Assembly: GCA_002339015.1 (NCBI GenBank)
Contig: DDJC01000091.1
Span: forward strand, 341 to 27,722
Origin: Burkholderiales bacterium UBA1834
GTDB lineage: Bacteria; Pseudomonadota; Gammaproteobacteria; Burkholderiales; Burkholderiaceae_C
Reading direction: 5' to 3'
DNA length: 27,382 nucleotides
In this document: positions 1 through 7,599 of the stretch, piece after piece
How the letters are laid out: the number at the start of each line of letters is the position of its first letter
How positions within the stretch are numbered: position 1 is the stretch's first letter
Notes under the pieces: generated by a model
Seen by the model: only the letters and a program-made list of their open reading frames with translations
What the model was told of the DNA's origin: nothing
Database searches by the model: none
Position numbers and translations under genes: made by a program

Positions 1-2925
1 GATGAACGCGATGGAGGTCATCAGGATGGGGCGCAGGCGCAGGCGCGCTGCTTCCATGGCAGCCTCTGCCAGGCCCATGCCCTGCTGGCGCAGTTGCCGG
101 GCGAACTCGACGATCAGGATCGCGTTCTTGGCCGACAGGCCAATCACGGTGATCAGGCCGATCTTGAAGAACACGTCGTTGGGCATGCCGCGCAGCAGCA
201 CCGCCCCCACCGCGCCGATCAGGCCCAGCGGGACCACCAGCATCACCGCCAGCGGGATCGACCAGCTCTCGTACAGGGCCGCCAGCACTAAAAAGACCAC
301 CAGCATCGACAGGGCCATGAGCAGGGGCGCCTGCGCGGCCGACTGGCGCTCCTGCAGGGACTGGCCGGTCCAGGCCACGGCAAAACCAGCTGGCAGTTGC
401 GCCGCGAGCCGCTCCATCTCGGCCATGGCCTGGCCGCTGGAGACGCCCGGCGCGGCCCCACCGGTGATGCGCGCTGCCGGAAAGCCCTGGTAGCGCAACA
501 GTTGCAGCGGGGTGTCGCTCCAAACGGGCGTGACCACTTGCGACAAGGGGACCATGCCACCCCGGGCGTTGCGCACGTACAGCCGCAGCACGTCCTCGAC
601 CTGCATGCGCGCCTGCGCATCGGCCTGCACGATGACCTGCTGCATGCGCCCCCCATTCGGGAAGTCGTTGACATATGCTGAACCCAGCGCGGTGGACAGG
701 GTGTCGCTGATGTCCGTGAAGGACACCCCCAATGCATTGGCCTTGACCCGGTCGATGTCCAGCCGGACGCTGCTGCCCGCGGGCAGCCCTTCCGGGTTCA
801 CATCGGCAACGATCTGGCTGCGCGCCGCCAGCGCCAGCAGCTTGGCTTCGGCCGCCTTCAAGGCGGCGTGCCCCTGGTTGGCGCGGTCTTGCAGGCGCAT
901 CGTGAAGCCGGAACTGTTGCCCAGTTCGTCGATGGCCGGCGGCATCATGCTCATCACGCTGCCCTCGCTGGTGCTGGCCATGGCCTGCTGCACCCCCGCC
1001 ACCTCGTCTTGCACCGTCGCGCCGTTGCGCTGGCCCCAGTCCTTGAGCATGGTGAAGGCCATGGCCGCGTTGGGGCCCGAGCCCGAGAAGCCGAAGCCCA
1101 GGATGGACATGTTGGACGCGATGCCGGGGCGCGTGGCCAAGTGCCGTTCGTAGTGCTGGACGACCTCCAGCGTGCGCTCGGCGGTGGCGTTGGCCGGCAG
1201 TTGGATCGACGACATGAAGTAGCCCTGGTCCTCCTCGGGCAGGAAGGCTGAGGGCAACTGACGGAACGCCAGCCCCAGGATCGCCGTCAGCGCGGCGAAC
1301 ACCAGCATCACCCGGCCACTGCGGGCCAGCAGGCGGCCGACACCCGAGGTGTAGCGCTGGGTCATGTGCTCGAACCGGCGGTTGAATGCGCCGAAGAAGC
1401 CGCGCCTGTCATGGTGCGCCGGATCGACGGGCTTGAGCAGCGTGGCGCACAGTGCCGGTGTCAGCGACAGCGCGAGGAAGGCGGAGAACAAAATCGACAC
1501 CGCCATGGACAGCGTGAACTGACGGTAGATCACGCCCACCGATCCGCTGGCGAACGCCATCGGGATGAACACGGCGGTCAGCACCAGCGTGATGCCGATC
1601 ACCGCGCCGGTGATTTCCTGCATGGCCTTGAGCGTGGCATCCTTCGGGCCCAGGCCTTCCCGGGCCATGATGCGCTCGACGTTCTCGACCACGACGATGG
1701 CATCGTCGACGATGATGCCGATGGCCAGCACCATGCCGAACATGGTCAGCACGTTGATCGAGAAGCCCGCCACCAGCATCACCGCGAAGGTGCCCAGCAG
1801 CGCGATCGGCGCCACGATCGCCGGGATCAGCGTGTAGCGGAAGTTCTGCAGGAACAGGTACATCACCAGGAACACCAGCACCATGGCCTCGACCAACGTG
1901 ACCACGACCTTCTCGATCGAGACCTTGACGAAGGGCGCGGTGTTGAAGGGCGTGGAGTAGCTCATACCCTGGGGCAGGGTGGGCGCCAGCTCGGCCAGCC
2001 GTGCGATCACGGCGTTCGAGGTGCGCACCGCGTTGGCGCCCGGCGAGAGCTGCACCGCCAATGCCGTCGAAACGCGGCCGTCCTCGCGCGTCGCGAAGCC
2101 GTAGGACTGGGAGCCCAGCTCGACCCGCGCCACATCTCCCAGCACCACCCGGGAGCCGTTGGCGCTGGCGCGCAACACGATGGCCGAGAACTGCTCGGGT
2201 GTGGCCAGCTGGCCCTGCACGGTCAGCGGCATGGTGACCGATTGACCGGGTGTCGTCGGCGCATCACCCACACGCCCAGGGGCGATCTGCGCATTCTGCT
2301 GGGCGATCGCGGCACTGACATCGGCCATCGACAGCTTGAAGGCGTTGAGCCTGGTCGGGTCCACCCACACGCGCATGGCCTGCTCGGCGCCAAACAATTG
2401 CACCTTACCCACGCCCTCGATGCGGCGCAGCTCTTCCACCAGGTTGCGCGCCATGTAGTCGCTTAGCGCTGTTTCGTCATGGCGGCCATCGGTGGATTTC
2501 AGGCCGACCATCATCAGGAAGTTCGAGGATGCCGACTCCACGCTGAGGCCGTTCTGGCGCACCACTTGCGGCAGGCGCGCCTCGACGGCCTTCAGCCGGT
2601 TCTGCACATCCACCTGCGCCAACTCCGGGTTGGTGCCGGGTTTGAAGATGACCGTGATCTCGGCGCTGCCCGAGCTGTCGGCCGAGGATTCGTAGTACAG
2701 CAGGTTCTTGACGCTGGAGAGCTCGCGCTCGATCACGCCGAACACCGCGTCGTTCATCGTCTGGGGCGTGGCGCCCGGATAGCTGGCCTGGATGGTGACC
2801 GAGGGCGGCGCCACCGATGGAAAGCGGGCGATGGGCAACTGCGGGATGGCGATCAGCCCCAGCAGGATGATGAACAGCGCGATGACCCAGGCGAACACCG
2901 GGCGGTGGATGAAAAACTGTGGCAT
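1..2925 (-). CDS. adeB: RND efflux pump inner-membrane transporter, AdeB/AcrB type (HAE1 family), 3' end outside the window
   Basis: This is the proton-driven drug exporter of a tripartite efflux pump in the inner membrane. The open frame gives 975 codons without a stop. Family members are about 1040 residues, so only the last transmembrane helices are missing. The start MPQFFIHRPVFAWVIALF is the typical first helix. Seen in order: porter-domain text such as LPIARFPSVAPP and YPGATPQTMND, the TM4 proton-relay segment GIIVDDAIVVVEN with its paired Asp, and the TM10 segment GLSAKNAILIVEF with the conserved Lys. Long stretches match AdeB of Acinetobacter as I remember it (for example KNLLYY and NDFPNGGRMQQVIVQ). 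It lies 18 bp behind the adaptor gene, so the two are one operon. An outer-membrane channel gene may follow beyond the edge. The substrate range cannot be read from sequence. Confidence 0.95.
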   Translation of the reverse strand, partial: MPQFFIHRPVFAWVIALFIILLGLIAIPQLPIARFPSVAPPSVTIQASYPGATPQTMNDAVFGVIERELSSVKNLLYYESSADSSGSAEITVIFKPGTNPELAQVDVQNRLKAVEARLPQVVRQNGLSVESASSNFLMMVGLKSTDGRHDETALSDYMARNLVEELRRIEGVGKVQLFGAEQAMRVWVDPTRLNAFKLSMADVSAAIAQQNAQIAPGRVGDAPTTPGQSVTMPLTVQGQLATPEQFSAIVLRASANGSRVVLGDVARVELGSQSYGFATREDGRVSTALAVQLSPGANAVRTSNAVIARLAELAPTLPQGMSYSTPFNTAPFVKVSIEKVVVTLVEAMVLVFLVMYLFLQNFRYTLIPAIVAPIALLGTFAVMLVAGFSINVLTMFGMVLAIGIIVDDAIVVVENVERIMAREGLGPKDATLKAMQEITGAVIGITLVLTAVFIPMAFASGSVGVIYRQFTLSMAVSILFSAFLALSLTPALCATLLKPVDPAHHDRRGFFGAFNRRFEHMTQRYTSGVGRLLARSGRVMLVFAALTAILGLAFRQLPSAFLPEEDQGYFMSSIQLPANATAERTLEVVQHYERHLATRPGIASNMSILGFGFSGSGPNAAMAFTMLKDWGQRNGATVQDEVAGVQQAMASTSEGSVMSMMPPAIDELGNSSGFTMRLQDRANQGHAALKAAEAKLLALAARSQIVADVNPEGLPAGSSVRLDIDRVKANALGVSFTDISDTLSTALGSAYVNDFPNGGRMQQVIVQADAQARMQVEDVLRLYVRNARGGMVPLSQVVTPVWSDTPLQLLRYQGFPAARITGGAAPGVSSGQAMAEMERLAAQLPAGFAVAWTGQSLQERQSAAQAPLLMALSMLVVFLVLAALYESWSIPLAVMLVVPLGLIGAVGAVLLRGMPNDVFFKIGLITVIGLSAKNAILIVEFARQLRQQGMGLAEAAMEAARLRLRPILMTSIAFI

Positions 2926-2943
2926 GGCCAGGGCTCCGGTGGA

Positions 2944-4137
2944 TCAGCGGACGGGTATCGCGGTGTCAGCCGGCAGGGCTGCCAGGCGCGCTTGGCGTAC
3001 CTGACGCACCTGGCGCATCTGTACTTGCACCTGCACCTGAGTGCCCTCGGCCAGGCGCTCCATTCCTGCCACCACGACCTTCTGCCCGGCCGCCAGGCCG
3101 GACATGACGTGATAACGGCCTTCGCTCAGTTCGCCCGGGTCGACGGCCGAGAACTGCGTTTTCGCCTGGGCATTCACTGTCCAGACATGCGGTTTGCCGG
3201 CAACCCGCACCACGGCCTGCTGCGGCACCGTGAGCGCGGCATCGAAACGGGCCAGGGGCACGCGGGCGCGCACGAACATGCCGGGCAACAGGCGCTGCTT
3301 CGGGTTGTCCACCAGCACGCGCAGCAGGATGTCGCCTGTGTCGACATCCACGCTGATGCCTGAAAACAGCAGGCGCCCCGTGAGGTCGGCGGGTGATCCG
3401 TCGTCGCGCAACAGGGTGACCGGCAGGCCGCCATCGCGCGAGGCCTGCGCCACCATGGCCTGGCGCAGGCCATCCAGCGATGCAGCCGGGCGCCGCACGT
3501 CCACATACACCTGGTCTATCTGCTGCACGCGCGCCATGGGCGTGCTGTCGCCGCTGCCGACCAGGGCACCCTCGGTCACCAGGGCCTGGTCGATGCGGCC
3601 GTTGATCGGCGCGCTCACCGTGGCGAACTGCAGGTCCAGGCGGCGGCGCGACAAGATGGCGCGGGCCTGCGCCACGTCGGCCGCCGCCTGCTCGCGCTGC
3701 GAGACCGCATCGTCGTAGACCTGCCTGCTGACCGCATCGGCCTTGACCAGCGGCTGCAGGCGCTCCGCCTGGGTGCCGGCGCGCGCCAGCGCAGACTCGG
3801 CCCTGCGCAAGGCGGCTGCGGCGGTTTCTTCCTCGGCGCGGAAGGGGGCGGGATCGATCTCGAACAAGGCCTGCCCGGCGCGCACGGGCGCACCCTGCTC
3901 GAACAGCCGGCGCCGCACGATGCCGCTGACCTGGGGGCGGATCTCGGCGATGCGCACAGGCACCACCCGTGCGGGCAGGACCTCGTTCAGCTCAAACCGG
4001 CCCGGCGTGACGGTTTCGACCGCCACCAGGGGCGCGGGTGTATGCACATCGAGATCGGTTTTGGGGCCGCAGCCCACCAACGTGGCCAGCAGCAGGGCAT
4101 GCAGACCGCCGCAGCGGCCCCATGGTGTGATCTTCAT
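2944..4137 (-). CDS. adeA: RND efflux periplasmic adaptor lipoprotein, AdeA/AcrA type (MFP family)
   Basis: This 397-residue protein links the RND transporter to an outer-membrane channel in the periplasm. Residues 1-23 form a lipoprotein signal ending in the lipobox LVGC (Cys23). The order is the usual one: the barrel-sandwich start with AEIRPQVSGIV and GAPVRAGQALFEIDP, an alpha-helical hairpin rich in Ala, Arg and Gln, then the returning lipoyl half with FATVSAPINGRIDQALVTEGALVG, and a beta-barrel with LLPGMFVRARVPL. The C-terminal tail is rich in Gln, Val and Arg. Family length is normal. The ATG at 4137 follows an AAAGAG ribosome-binding sequence. The gene is first in an operon with the transporter. 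An inverted repeat with 7-bp arms (4153-4174) and the 57-bp repeat copy (4184-4240) lie in its leader. Confidence 0.95.
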   Translation of the reverse strand: MKITPWGRCGGLHALLLATLVGCGPKTDLDVHTPAPLVAVETVTPGRFELNEVLPARVVPVRIAEIRPQVSGIVRRRLFEQGAPVRAGQALFEIDPAPFRAEEETAAAALRRAESALARAGTQAERLQPLVKADAVSRQVYDDAVSQREQAAADVAQARAILSRRRLDLQFATVSAPINGRIDQALVTEGALVGSGDSTPMARVQQIDQVYVDVRRPAASLDGLRQAMVAQASRDGGLPVTLLRDDGSPADLTGRLLFSGISVDVDTGDILLRVLVDNPKQRLLPGMFVRARVPLARFDAALTVPQQAVVRVAGKPHVWTVNAQAKTQFSAVDPGELSEGRYHVMSGLAAGQKVVVAGMERLAEGTQVQVQVQMRQVRQVRQARLAALPADTAIPVR

Positions 4138-4152
4138 GACAGCTCTTTCATG

Positions 4153-4174
4153 CGCTGGCGCATCGGGGCCAGCG
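4153..4174. repeat. Inverted repeat in the leader of the adaptor gene
   Basis: The arms CGCTGGC and GCCAGCG are separated by 8 bases and lie 16-37 bp upstream of the adaptor start, just before its ribosome-binding site. This could be a repressor site or an mRNA hairpin affecting translation. No function is shown. Confidence 0.4.
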
Positions 4175-4183
4175 AACCAAGGG

Positions 4184-4240
4184 CAGTCTGGATCAACAGT
4201 TTGGCGCTTGTGCTGCGGCTATGTGGAGATGCGATGGAGA
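4184..4240 (-). promoter_or_regulatory. 57-bp direct repeat, copy 1 (candidate response-regulator box of the efflux operon)
   Basis: This stretch matches 4914-4970 at 48 of 57 positions, by my hand count, at an exact offset of 730 bp. Read on the minus strand it begins TCTCCATCGCA followed by TCTCCACATAG, two half-sites 11 bp apart, which is the usual spacing for OmpR/PhoB-family binding sites. A well conserved block GCAGCACAAGCGCCA follows. The copy ends 47 bp upstream of the adaptor start codon. I infer it is the promoter/operator of the pump operon, recognised by the AdeR-like regulator encoded nearby. Confidence 0.5.
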
Positions 4241-4277
4241 GCTGCCAAAGCCAGGCGATTCGATGTCGAGGTCTGCC

Positions 4278-4853
4278 TCAAACCATGCGCGACAGCACAT
4301 CGCTTTCACCACCCTTGTCGGTCAGGCGATGTTTGAGGGCCCCTGCCACATGCAGCACCACCAGGCCCAACAGGGTGTAGGCCGTGTAGGTGTGCAGCGC
4401 GTCGAAGACTTCAAACGCGGCATCGTTCTTGGGGAGGACTTCCGGCAGGTGTCCAAAGAAGAAGAACGGAACGCCGTCGCTCTGCGTGTAGCTGGATGAC
4501 ATGGCATAGCCCAGCATCGGCACCAGGATCGTCAGCACCATGATGGCGCGATGAACGATTTTGGACAGAAGCCCCTCCCAGGGCTTCAGCCTGTTCGGTG
4601 CAGGTGGCAACACCGCACGGCTGCGCCAGCGCATGACCAGGTGGACCAGCGCGATCAACCACACCAGTACGCCAAACTGTTTGTGATTGCTGTAGAAGAA
4701 ATCGAACGTCTCCATGGGCGTGTCTTGCGGAAGGCCGGTCATGGTCCAACCCGCCCATATCAGGCCAAGGATGAGCACGGCCCGCAGCCAGTGAAGGATG
4801 CGCATGGAAAGTGGATATTTGGCTTTTGCAGAGCCTGCTGATCTGTCGAGCAC
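4278..4853 (-). CDS. Cytochrome b561 family protein (CybB-like)
   Basis: This 191-residue integral membrane di-heme protein probably carries electrons between quinol and an unknown partner in the inner membrane. Four hydrophobic helices are visible (about 20-38, 60-75, 98-118 and 155-172). Likely heme-ligand His are His21 (in ILHWLRA), His71, His154 (in DALHTYTAY) and His168 (in VLHVAGALKH), the usual CybB layout. The start is GTG at 4853, chosen because AAAGGA lies about 6 bases upstream. An ATG at 4858 is out of frame, and the next in-frame ATG (4805) would cut off part of the N-terminus. The gene sits alone between the pump operon and the regulator pair, on the pump strand, with its own copy of the 57-bp repeat 61 bp upstream. 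That suggests co-regulation with the pump. Confidence 0.9.
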   Translation of the reverse strand: MLDRSAGSAKAKYPLSMRILHWLRAVLILGLIWAGWTMTGLPQDTPMETFDFFYSNHKQFGVLVWLIALVHLVMRWRSRAVLPPAPNRLKPWEGLLSKIVHRAIMVLTILVPMLGYAMSSSYTQSDGVPFFFFGHLPEVLPKNDAAFEVFDALHTYTAYTLLGLVVLHVAGALKHRLTDKGGESDVLSRMV

Positions 4854-4913
4854 GTCATTTCCTTTGCCGCTGTGGGTTGAGCCCTGCCTGGAAAAGTCTA
4901 CTTTCCTTCACGC

Positions 4914-4970
4914 CAGTCTGGGTCGGCAGGGTGGCGCTTGTGCTGCGGGTGTGTGGAGGTACGATGGAGA
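4914..4970 (-). promoter_or_regulatory. 57-bp direct repeat, copy 2 (candidate response-regulator box)
   Basis: This is the second copy of the repeat at 4184-4240, in the same orientation. Read on the minus strand it begins TCTCCATCGTA followed by CCTCCACACAC, again half-sites 11 bp apart. It ends 61 bp upstream of the b561 GTG start, close to the 47 bp seen for the pump operon. It also lies only 33 bp upstream of the divergent response-regulator gene, so it could serve autoregulation as well. Confidence 0.5.
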
Positions 4971-5002
4971 AGCCCGACAAGCCCTGACGCTGACGCACGC
5001 CC

Positions 5003-5737
5003 ATGACCTTCTCCCCCCTGTCTGCTGGCGCCCTCGCTACCCTGGGGGCGCTGGTACTGATTGCCGAAGACGAACCCGAGATCGCGGAGATTCTCCAGGC
5101 CTATCTGGGGCGCGCCGGCCTGCGCACGGTCCGCGCCGCCGATGGCCATGACGCGCTGAACCTGCACCTGTCGCTCAAGCCGGATCTTGTGCTGCTCGAC
5201 GTGCAGATGCCCAAGGTGGATGGCTGGAAGGTGCTGTCCGAGATCCGTCACCGCGGGGAGACCCCGGTCATCATGCTGACCGCGATGGACCAGGACATCG
5301 ACAAGCTGATGGGACTGCGCCTGGGCGCCGACGACTACGTGGTCAAGCCCTTCAACCCAGCCGAGGTCGTCGCCCGCACACAGGCGGTGCTGCGTCGATC
5401 CATGGCCGACGCCAGCCATCGCGCCCGCGTGCTGAGGGTGCCGCCGTTCGAGATCGACCTGGAACAGCACGAAGCCACCGTGGCCGTGAACGGGGCCACG
5501 CACGGCCTGGCCTTGACCCTCACCGAGTTCAAGCTGCTTACGCACCTGGCGCGCGCGCCCAAGCGGGTCTTCACCCGTGCTGAACTTCTGACGGCCTGTC
5601 TGCCCGAGGGGGATGCTCAGGAGCGCACGGTCGACAGCCACATCAGCAAGTTGCGCAAGAAGCTGGAAGACCTGGGTGTTCAGGGCATTCCCGTTGGCAT
5701 CCGTGGTGTCGGCTACCGTTTGTGGGGACAGGAATGA
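5003..5737 (+). CDS. adeR: OmpR/PhoB-family response regulator, AdeR-like
   Basis: This is a 244-residue DNA-binding response regulator. The receiver domain (about 17-132) has the acidic pocket EDE (22-24), phosphoacceptor Asp66 in LVLLDVQMP, Thr93 in IMLTAMD and Lys115 in VVKPFNP. The winged-helix output domain (about 145-242) has the recognition-helix region QERTVDSHISKLRKKL and ends in GVGYRLWGQE. The segments TAMDQDIDKLMGLRLGADDY and TFTRAEL-type C-terminal text strongly resemble AdeR of Acinetobacter as I recall it. The stop overlaps the kinase start by ATGA, so the two are translationally coupled. It is divergent from the pump, the standard arrangement for a local regulator. No good Shine-Dalgarno precedes the ATG, and a slightly later start is possible. 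Confidence 0.95.
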   Translation: MTFSPLSAGALATLGALVLIAEDEPEIAEILQAYLGRAGLRTVRAADGHDALNLHLSLKPDLVLLDVQMPKVDGWKVLSEIRHRGETPVIMLTAMDQDIDKLMGLRLGADDYVVKPFNPAEVVARTQAVLRRSMADASHRARVLRVPPFEIDLEQHEATVAVNGATHGLALTLTEFKLLTHLARAPKRVFTRAELLTACLPEGDAQERTVDSHISKLRKKLEDLGVQGIPVGIRGVGYRLWGQE

Positions 5738-6837
5738 AGCTGGTCGGCCTGAGCCGTCAGATCGCGCTGTACATGATGGCGATCGCCTTTGGCGTGACCT
5801 TGCTGGTGGTGCTGACCTCCTACGTGTTCTATTTCTTTGCCGTCAACCGCTGGCCGGAGCTGTTCGAACAAAACAGCCTGGTGCCGACCGCGCCGGAGTG
5901 GATCTGGATCGGCGCCACCACGCTGGCGGGCCTGGCGTTCGCGATGGTGGTGGGCGTGCGCCTGTCGCGTCGCATCCTGGTGCCGTTGAACTCGGTGACG
6001 GATGGCATTCGGCGTGTGGCCCAGGGCGATCTGGGGGCGCGTGCCGTCGCGGGCGACCGCTCCCTCAGCGAAGCGGCCGGCCTGGCCGACGACTTCAACG
6101 CCCTGGCGACCCAGTTGCAGCGTACCACCGAGGAGATGGCGTTCTGGAACGCGGCCATCGCCCACGAGTTGCGCACGCCTGTGACCATCCTGCGCGGCCG
6201 CCTGCAAGGCCTGGCCGAGGGCGTGTTCACCCCCGATGAATCGCAGTTCCGCAGCCTGCTCAACCAGGTCGATGGCCTGGCCCGTCTGATCGAAGACCTG
6301 CGCGCCGTCAGCCTGGCCGAGGGCGGTCATTTGCATCTGCACCTTCAGCAAACCGATCTGGACAGAGAAATCGAATCGGTGGTGGAGTTTTGCCGCCATG
6401 CCCACCAGGCGGCGGGCCAGCGCCTGGCCTTGGATCTGCAGGTCAAGTCAACGGTGTGCGATCCCGTGCGGATTCGACAAGCCGTGCTCGCGTTGTTGGA
6501 GAACGCCAGGCGGCATGCAGTGCCTGGCCAGGTGTTTGTTGAGACGAGACAGGCGCATGGATGGTGCATTGTGCGCGTGGACGATGAGGGGCCTGGCATC
6601 CCACCGGAAGCCGCGACACAGGTGTTCGGCGCGTTTCGGCGTATACGTGATGACAGCGCGAGGGGGGCGGATGTCGGAAGTGGACTGGGCCTTGCTGTGG
6701 TGGCCGCCATTGCGCGCGCGCACCACGGCATCGCGAGTTGCCACCGATCGGTGCGCGGAGGTGCCTGCTTCGACCTGCGTTGGCCTGATCGCCCTTTGTC
6801 GCCCAAACCTGATCGGGGAACTTCATCGTCAAGTTGA
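5734..6837 (+). CDS. adeS: Two-component sensor histidine kinase, AdeS-like
   Basis: This 367-residue inner-membrane kinase is the partner of the preceding regulator. Two transmembrane helices (about 10-30 and 50-70) enclose a short periplasmic loop. A HAMP linker follows (SRRILVPLNSVTDGIRRVAQGDL), then the dimerisation domain with His144 in FWNAAIAHELRTPVTIL, and the ATPase with an N box LLENARRHAV, G1 DEGPGIPPE and G2 GSGLGLAVV. WNAAIAHELRTP followed by GRLQGLAEGVF is very close to remembered AdeS. The ATG at 5734 overlaps the regulator stop. An alternative start 12 bp upstream (GTG) lacks this coupling. The signal sensed is unknown. Confidence 0.95.
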   Translation: MKLVGLSRQIALYMMAIAFGVTLLVVLTSYVFYFFAVNRWPELFEQNSLVPTAPEWIWIGATTLAGLAFAMVVGVRLSRRILVPLNSVTDGIRRVAQGDLGARAVAGDRSLSEAAGLADDFNALATQLQRTTEEMAFWNAAIAHELRTPVTILRGRLQGLAEGVFTPDESQFRSLLNQVDGLARLIEDLRAVSLAEGGHLHLHLQQTDLDREIESVVEFCRHAHQAAGQRLALDLQVKSTVCDPVRIRQAVLALLENARRHAVPGQVFVETRQAHGWCIVRVDDEGPGIPPEAATQVFGAFRRIRDDSARGADVGSGLGLAVVAAIARAHHGIASCHRSVRGGACFDLRWPDRPLSPKPDRGTSSSS

Positions 6838-7098
6838 GTCGCCACCGTTTCAGTGGACACCTCCTGGCCTCAGACTGAGGCCCTCTGATCGTCGCAGTCA
6901 AACCGTTTGGCTGCCTGCATTGGAGCTGTGAAGCGAGCGGCTGTGCGCGGTCTGTAGCTGAAGTTTCTGGTGATTTGGGAAGGGCAGATATGCAGCGTAA
7001 GGCGCCATTTGAGCCTGCCAGCCGAAGTGCCGCTGTCGGACCGCAACCGGCCGCTGGGAGCCGTACCCCTTCCTTAAGAACTCCTACTGGAGGGCCTG
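6838..7098. other. Non-coding junction between the kinase gene and the accessory cassette
   Basis: No credible ORF is seen here. A perfect stem-loop GGCCTCA-GAC-TGAGGCC lies at 6866-6882, 28 bp after the kinase stop, but no T-tract follows it, so it is at best a weak terminator. The rest looks like degenerate intergenic sequence. I looked for the missing HigB-type toxin that normally precedes a HigA-type gene and found no recognisable trace. Confidence 0.5.
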
Positions 7099-7120
7099 TA
7101 GCACCAGGTGCTATAAGATA
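7099..7120 (+). promoter_or_regulatory. Palindromic operator and probable -10 box of the cassette operon
   Basis: The sequence TAGCACCAGGTGCTA (7099-7113) is a perfect palindrome with 7-bp arms around a central A. It runs directly into TATAAG (7112-7117), a good -10 hexamer. No clear -35 is present. It lies 46 bp before the HTH gene. HigA-type antitoxins bind such palindromes to repress their own operons, so autoregulation by the 7160-7474 product is the natural inference. Confidence 0.6.
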
Positions 7121-7159
7121 CGGGTTTTATTGACGGACCGCTGGCGGAGGTGGATTGCG

Positions 7160-7474
7160 ATGAGCAAGACGAGGTCACCCATCATTGAAGCCGTGCGCGA
7201 TACCGCCAAGGGCCTTCGGAAAGCAGGTGTGATGGATCAAGTCACGCTGCGCGAAATCGACCCGCTGTGGCCACCTCCGGTCGAGCCGTTGGAGCCGGCC
7301 GAAATCAAACGCATCCGCGAGAGCGCGCATGTCAGCCAGGCGGTTTTTGCGCGCTTGCTGAACACAAGTCTCTCGACCGTACAGAAGTGGGAGATCGGGC
7401 AGAAGAAGCCGGCGGGCACTGCGCTCAAGCTACTGCACCTTGTGCAGAAGCGCGGCCTGGAGGTCGTCGCATGA
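7160..7474 (+). CDS. HigA-type (XRE) helix-turn-helix regulator, orphan antitoxin-like
   Basis: This 104-residue DNA-binding protein has an N-terminal stretch SPIIEAVRDTAKGLRKAG and the HTH core IKRIRESAHVSQAVFARLLN followed by TSLSTVQKWEIGQKKPAGTALKLL (about 52-95). This is the form seen in antitoxins paired with RelE/HigB-like toxins, but no toxin gene is next to it. ATG 7160 is chosen because GGAGGT (7146-7151) sits 8 bases upstream. A TTG 30 bp earlier adds only ten unconserved residues. It is the first gene of the cassette, and its stop overlaps the next small ORF by ATGA. It probably represses the operon through the palindrome at 7099-7113. A free-standing regulator role is more likely than a working toxin-antitoxin pair. 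Confidence 0.85.
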   Translation: MSKTRSPIIEAVRDTAKGLRKAGVMDQVTLREIDPLWPPPVEPLEPAEIKRIRESAHVSQAVFARLLNTSLSTVQKWEIGQKKPAGTALKLLHLVQKRGLEVVA

Positions 7475-7599
7475 CTGCGATGCTCCTGCAACACTCGATC
7501 CGGCCGCAACTTTGCGGACTAGGCTTTGGCAATGGAATCCAGTCTGTCGGCATGCTATCACTCGTCCGACGGCTCGCAAGTAAAGGTGATATCGCATGA
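7471..7599 (+). CDS. Small 42-residue protein, translationally coupled on both sides
   Basis: The family is not recognised. The product begins MTAMLLQHSIRPQLCGLGFG and ends LVRRLASKGDIA. It has no clear domain or membrane helix, two Gly-rich turns, and a basic C-terminal part. Its ATG shares ATGA with the HTH gene's stop, its TGA shares ATGA with the start of the AAA ATPase gene, and GGAGGT (7459-7464) lies 6 bases before its ATG. Thus it exactly fills the gap between two operon genes, which is hard to get by chance. It may be a real microprotein, or a leader whose translation controls access to the ATPase start. Confidence 0.55.
   Translation: MTAMLLQHSIRPQLCGLGFGNGIQSVGMLSLVRRLASKGDIA

Noticed and set aside
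1366..3363. Long plus-strand frames opposite the efflux genes
   Set aside because: Their His/Gln/Arg-rich translation is typical of shadows; the minus strand encodes clear RND and adaptor proteins.
6838..7098. Insertion-sequence remnant at the left edge of the cassette
   Set aside because: Some wording felt familiar from transposon flanks, but no transposase piece or terminal repeat could be shown.
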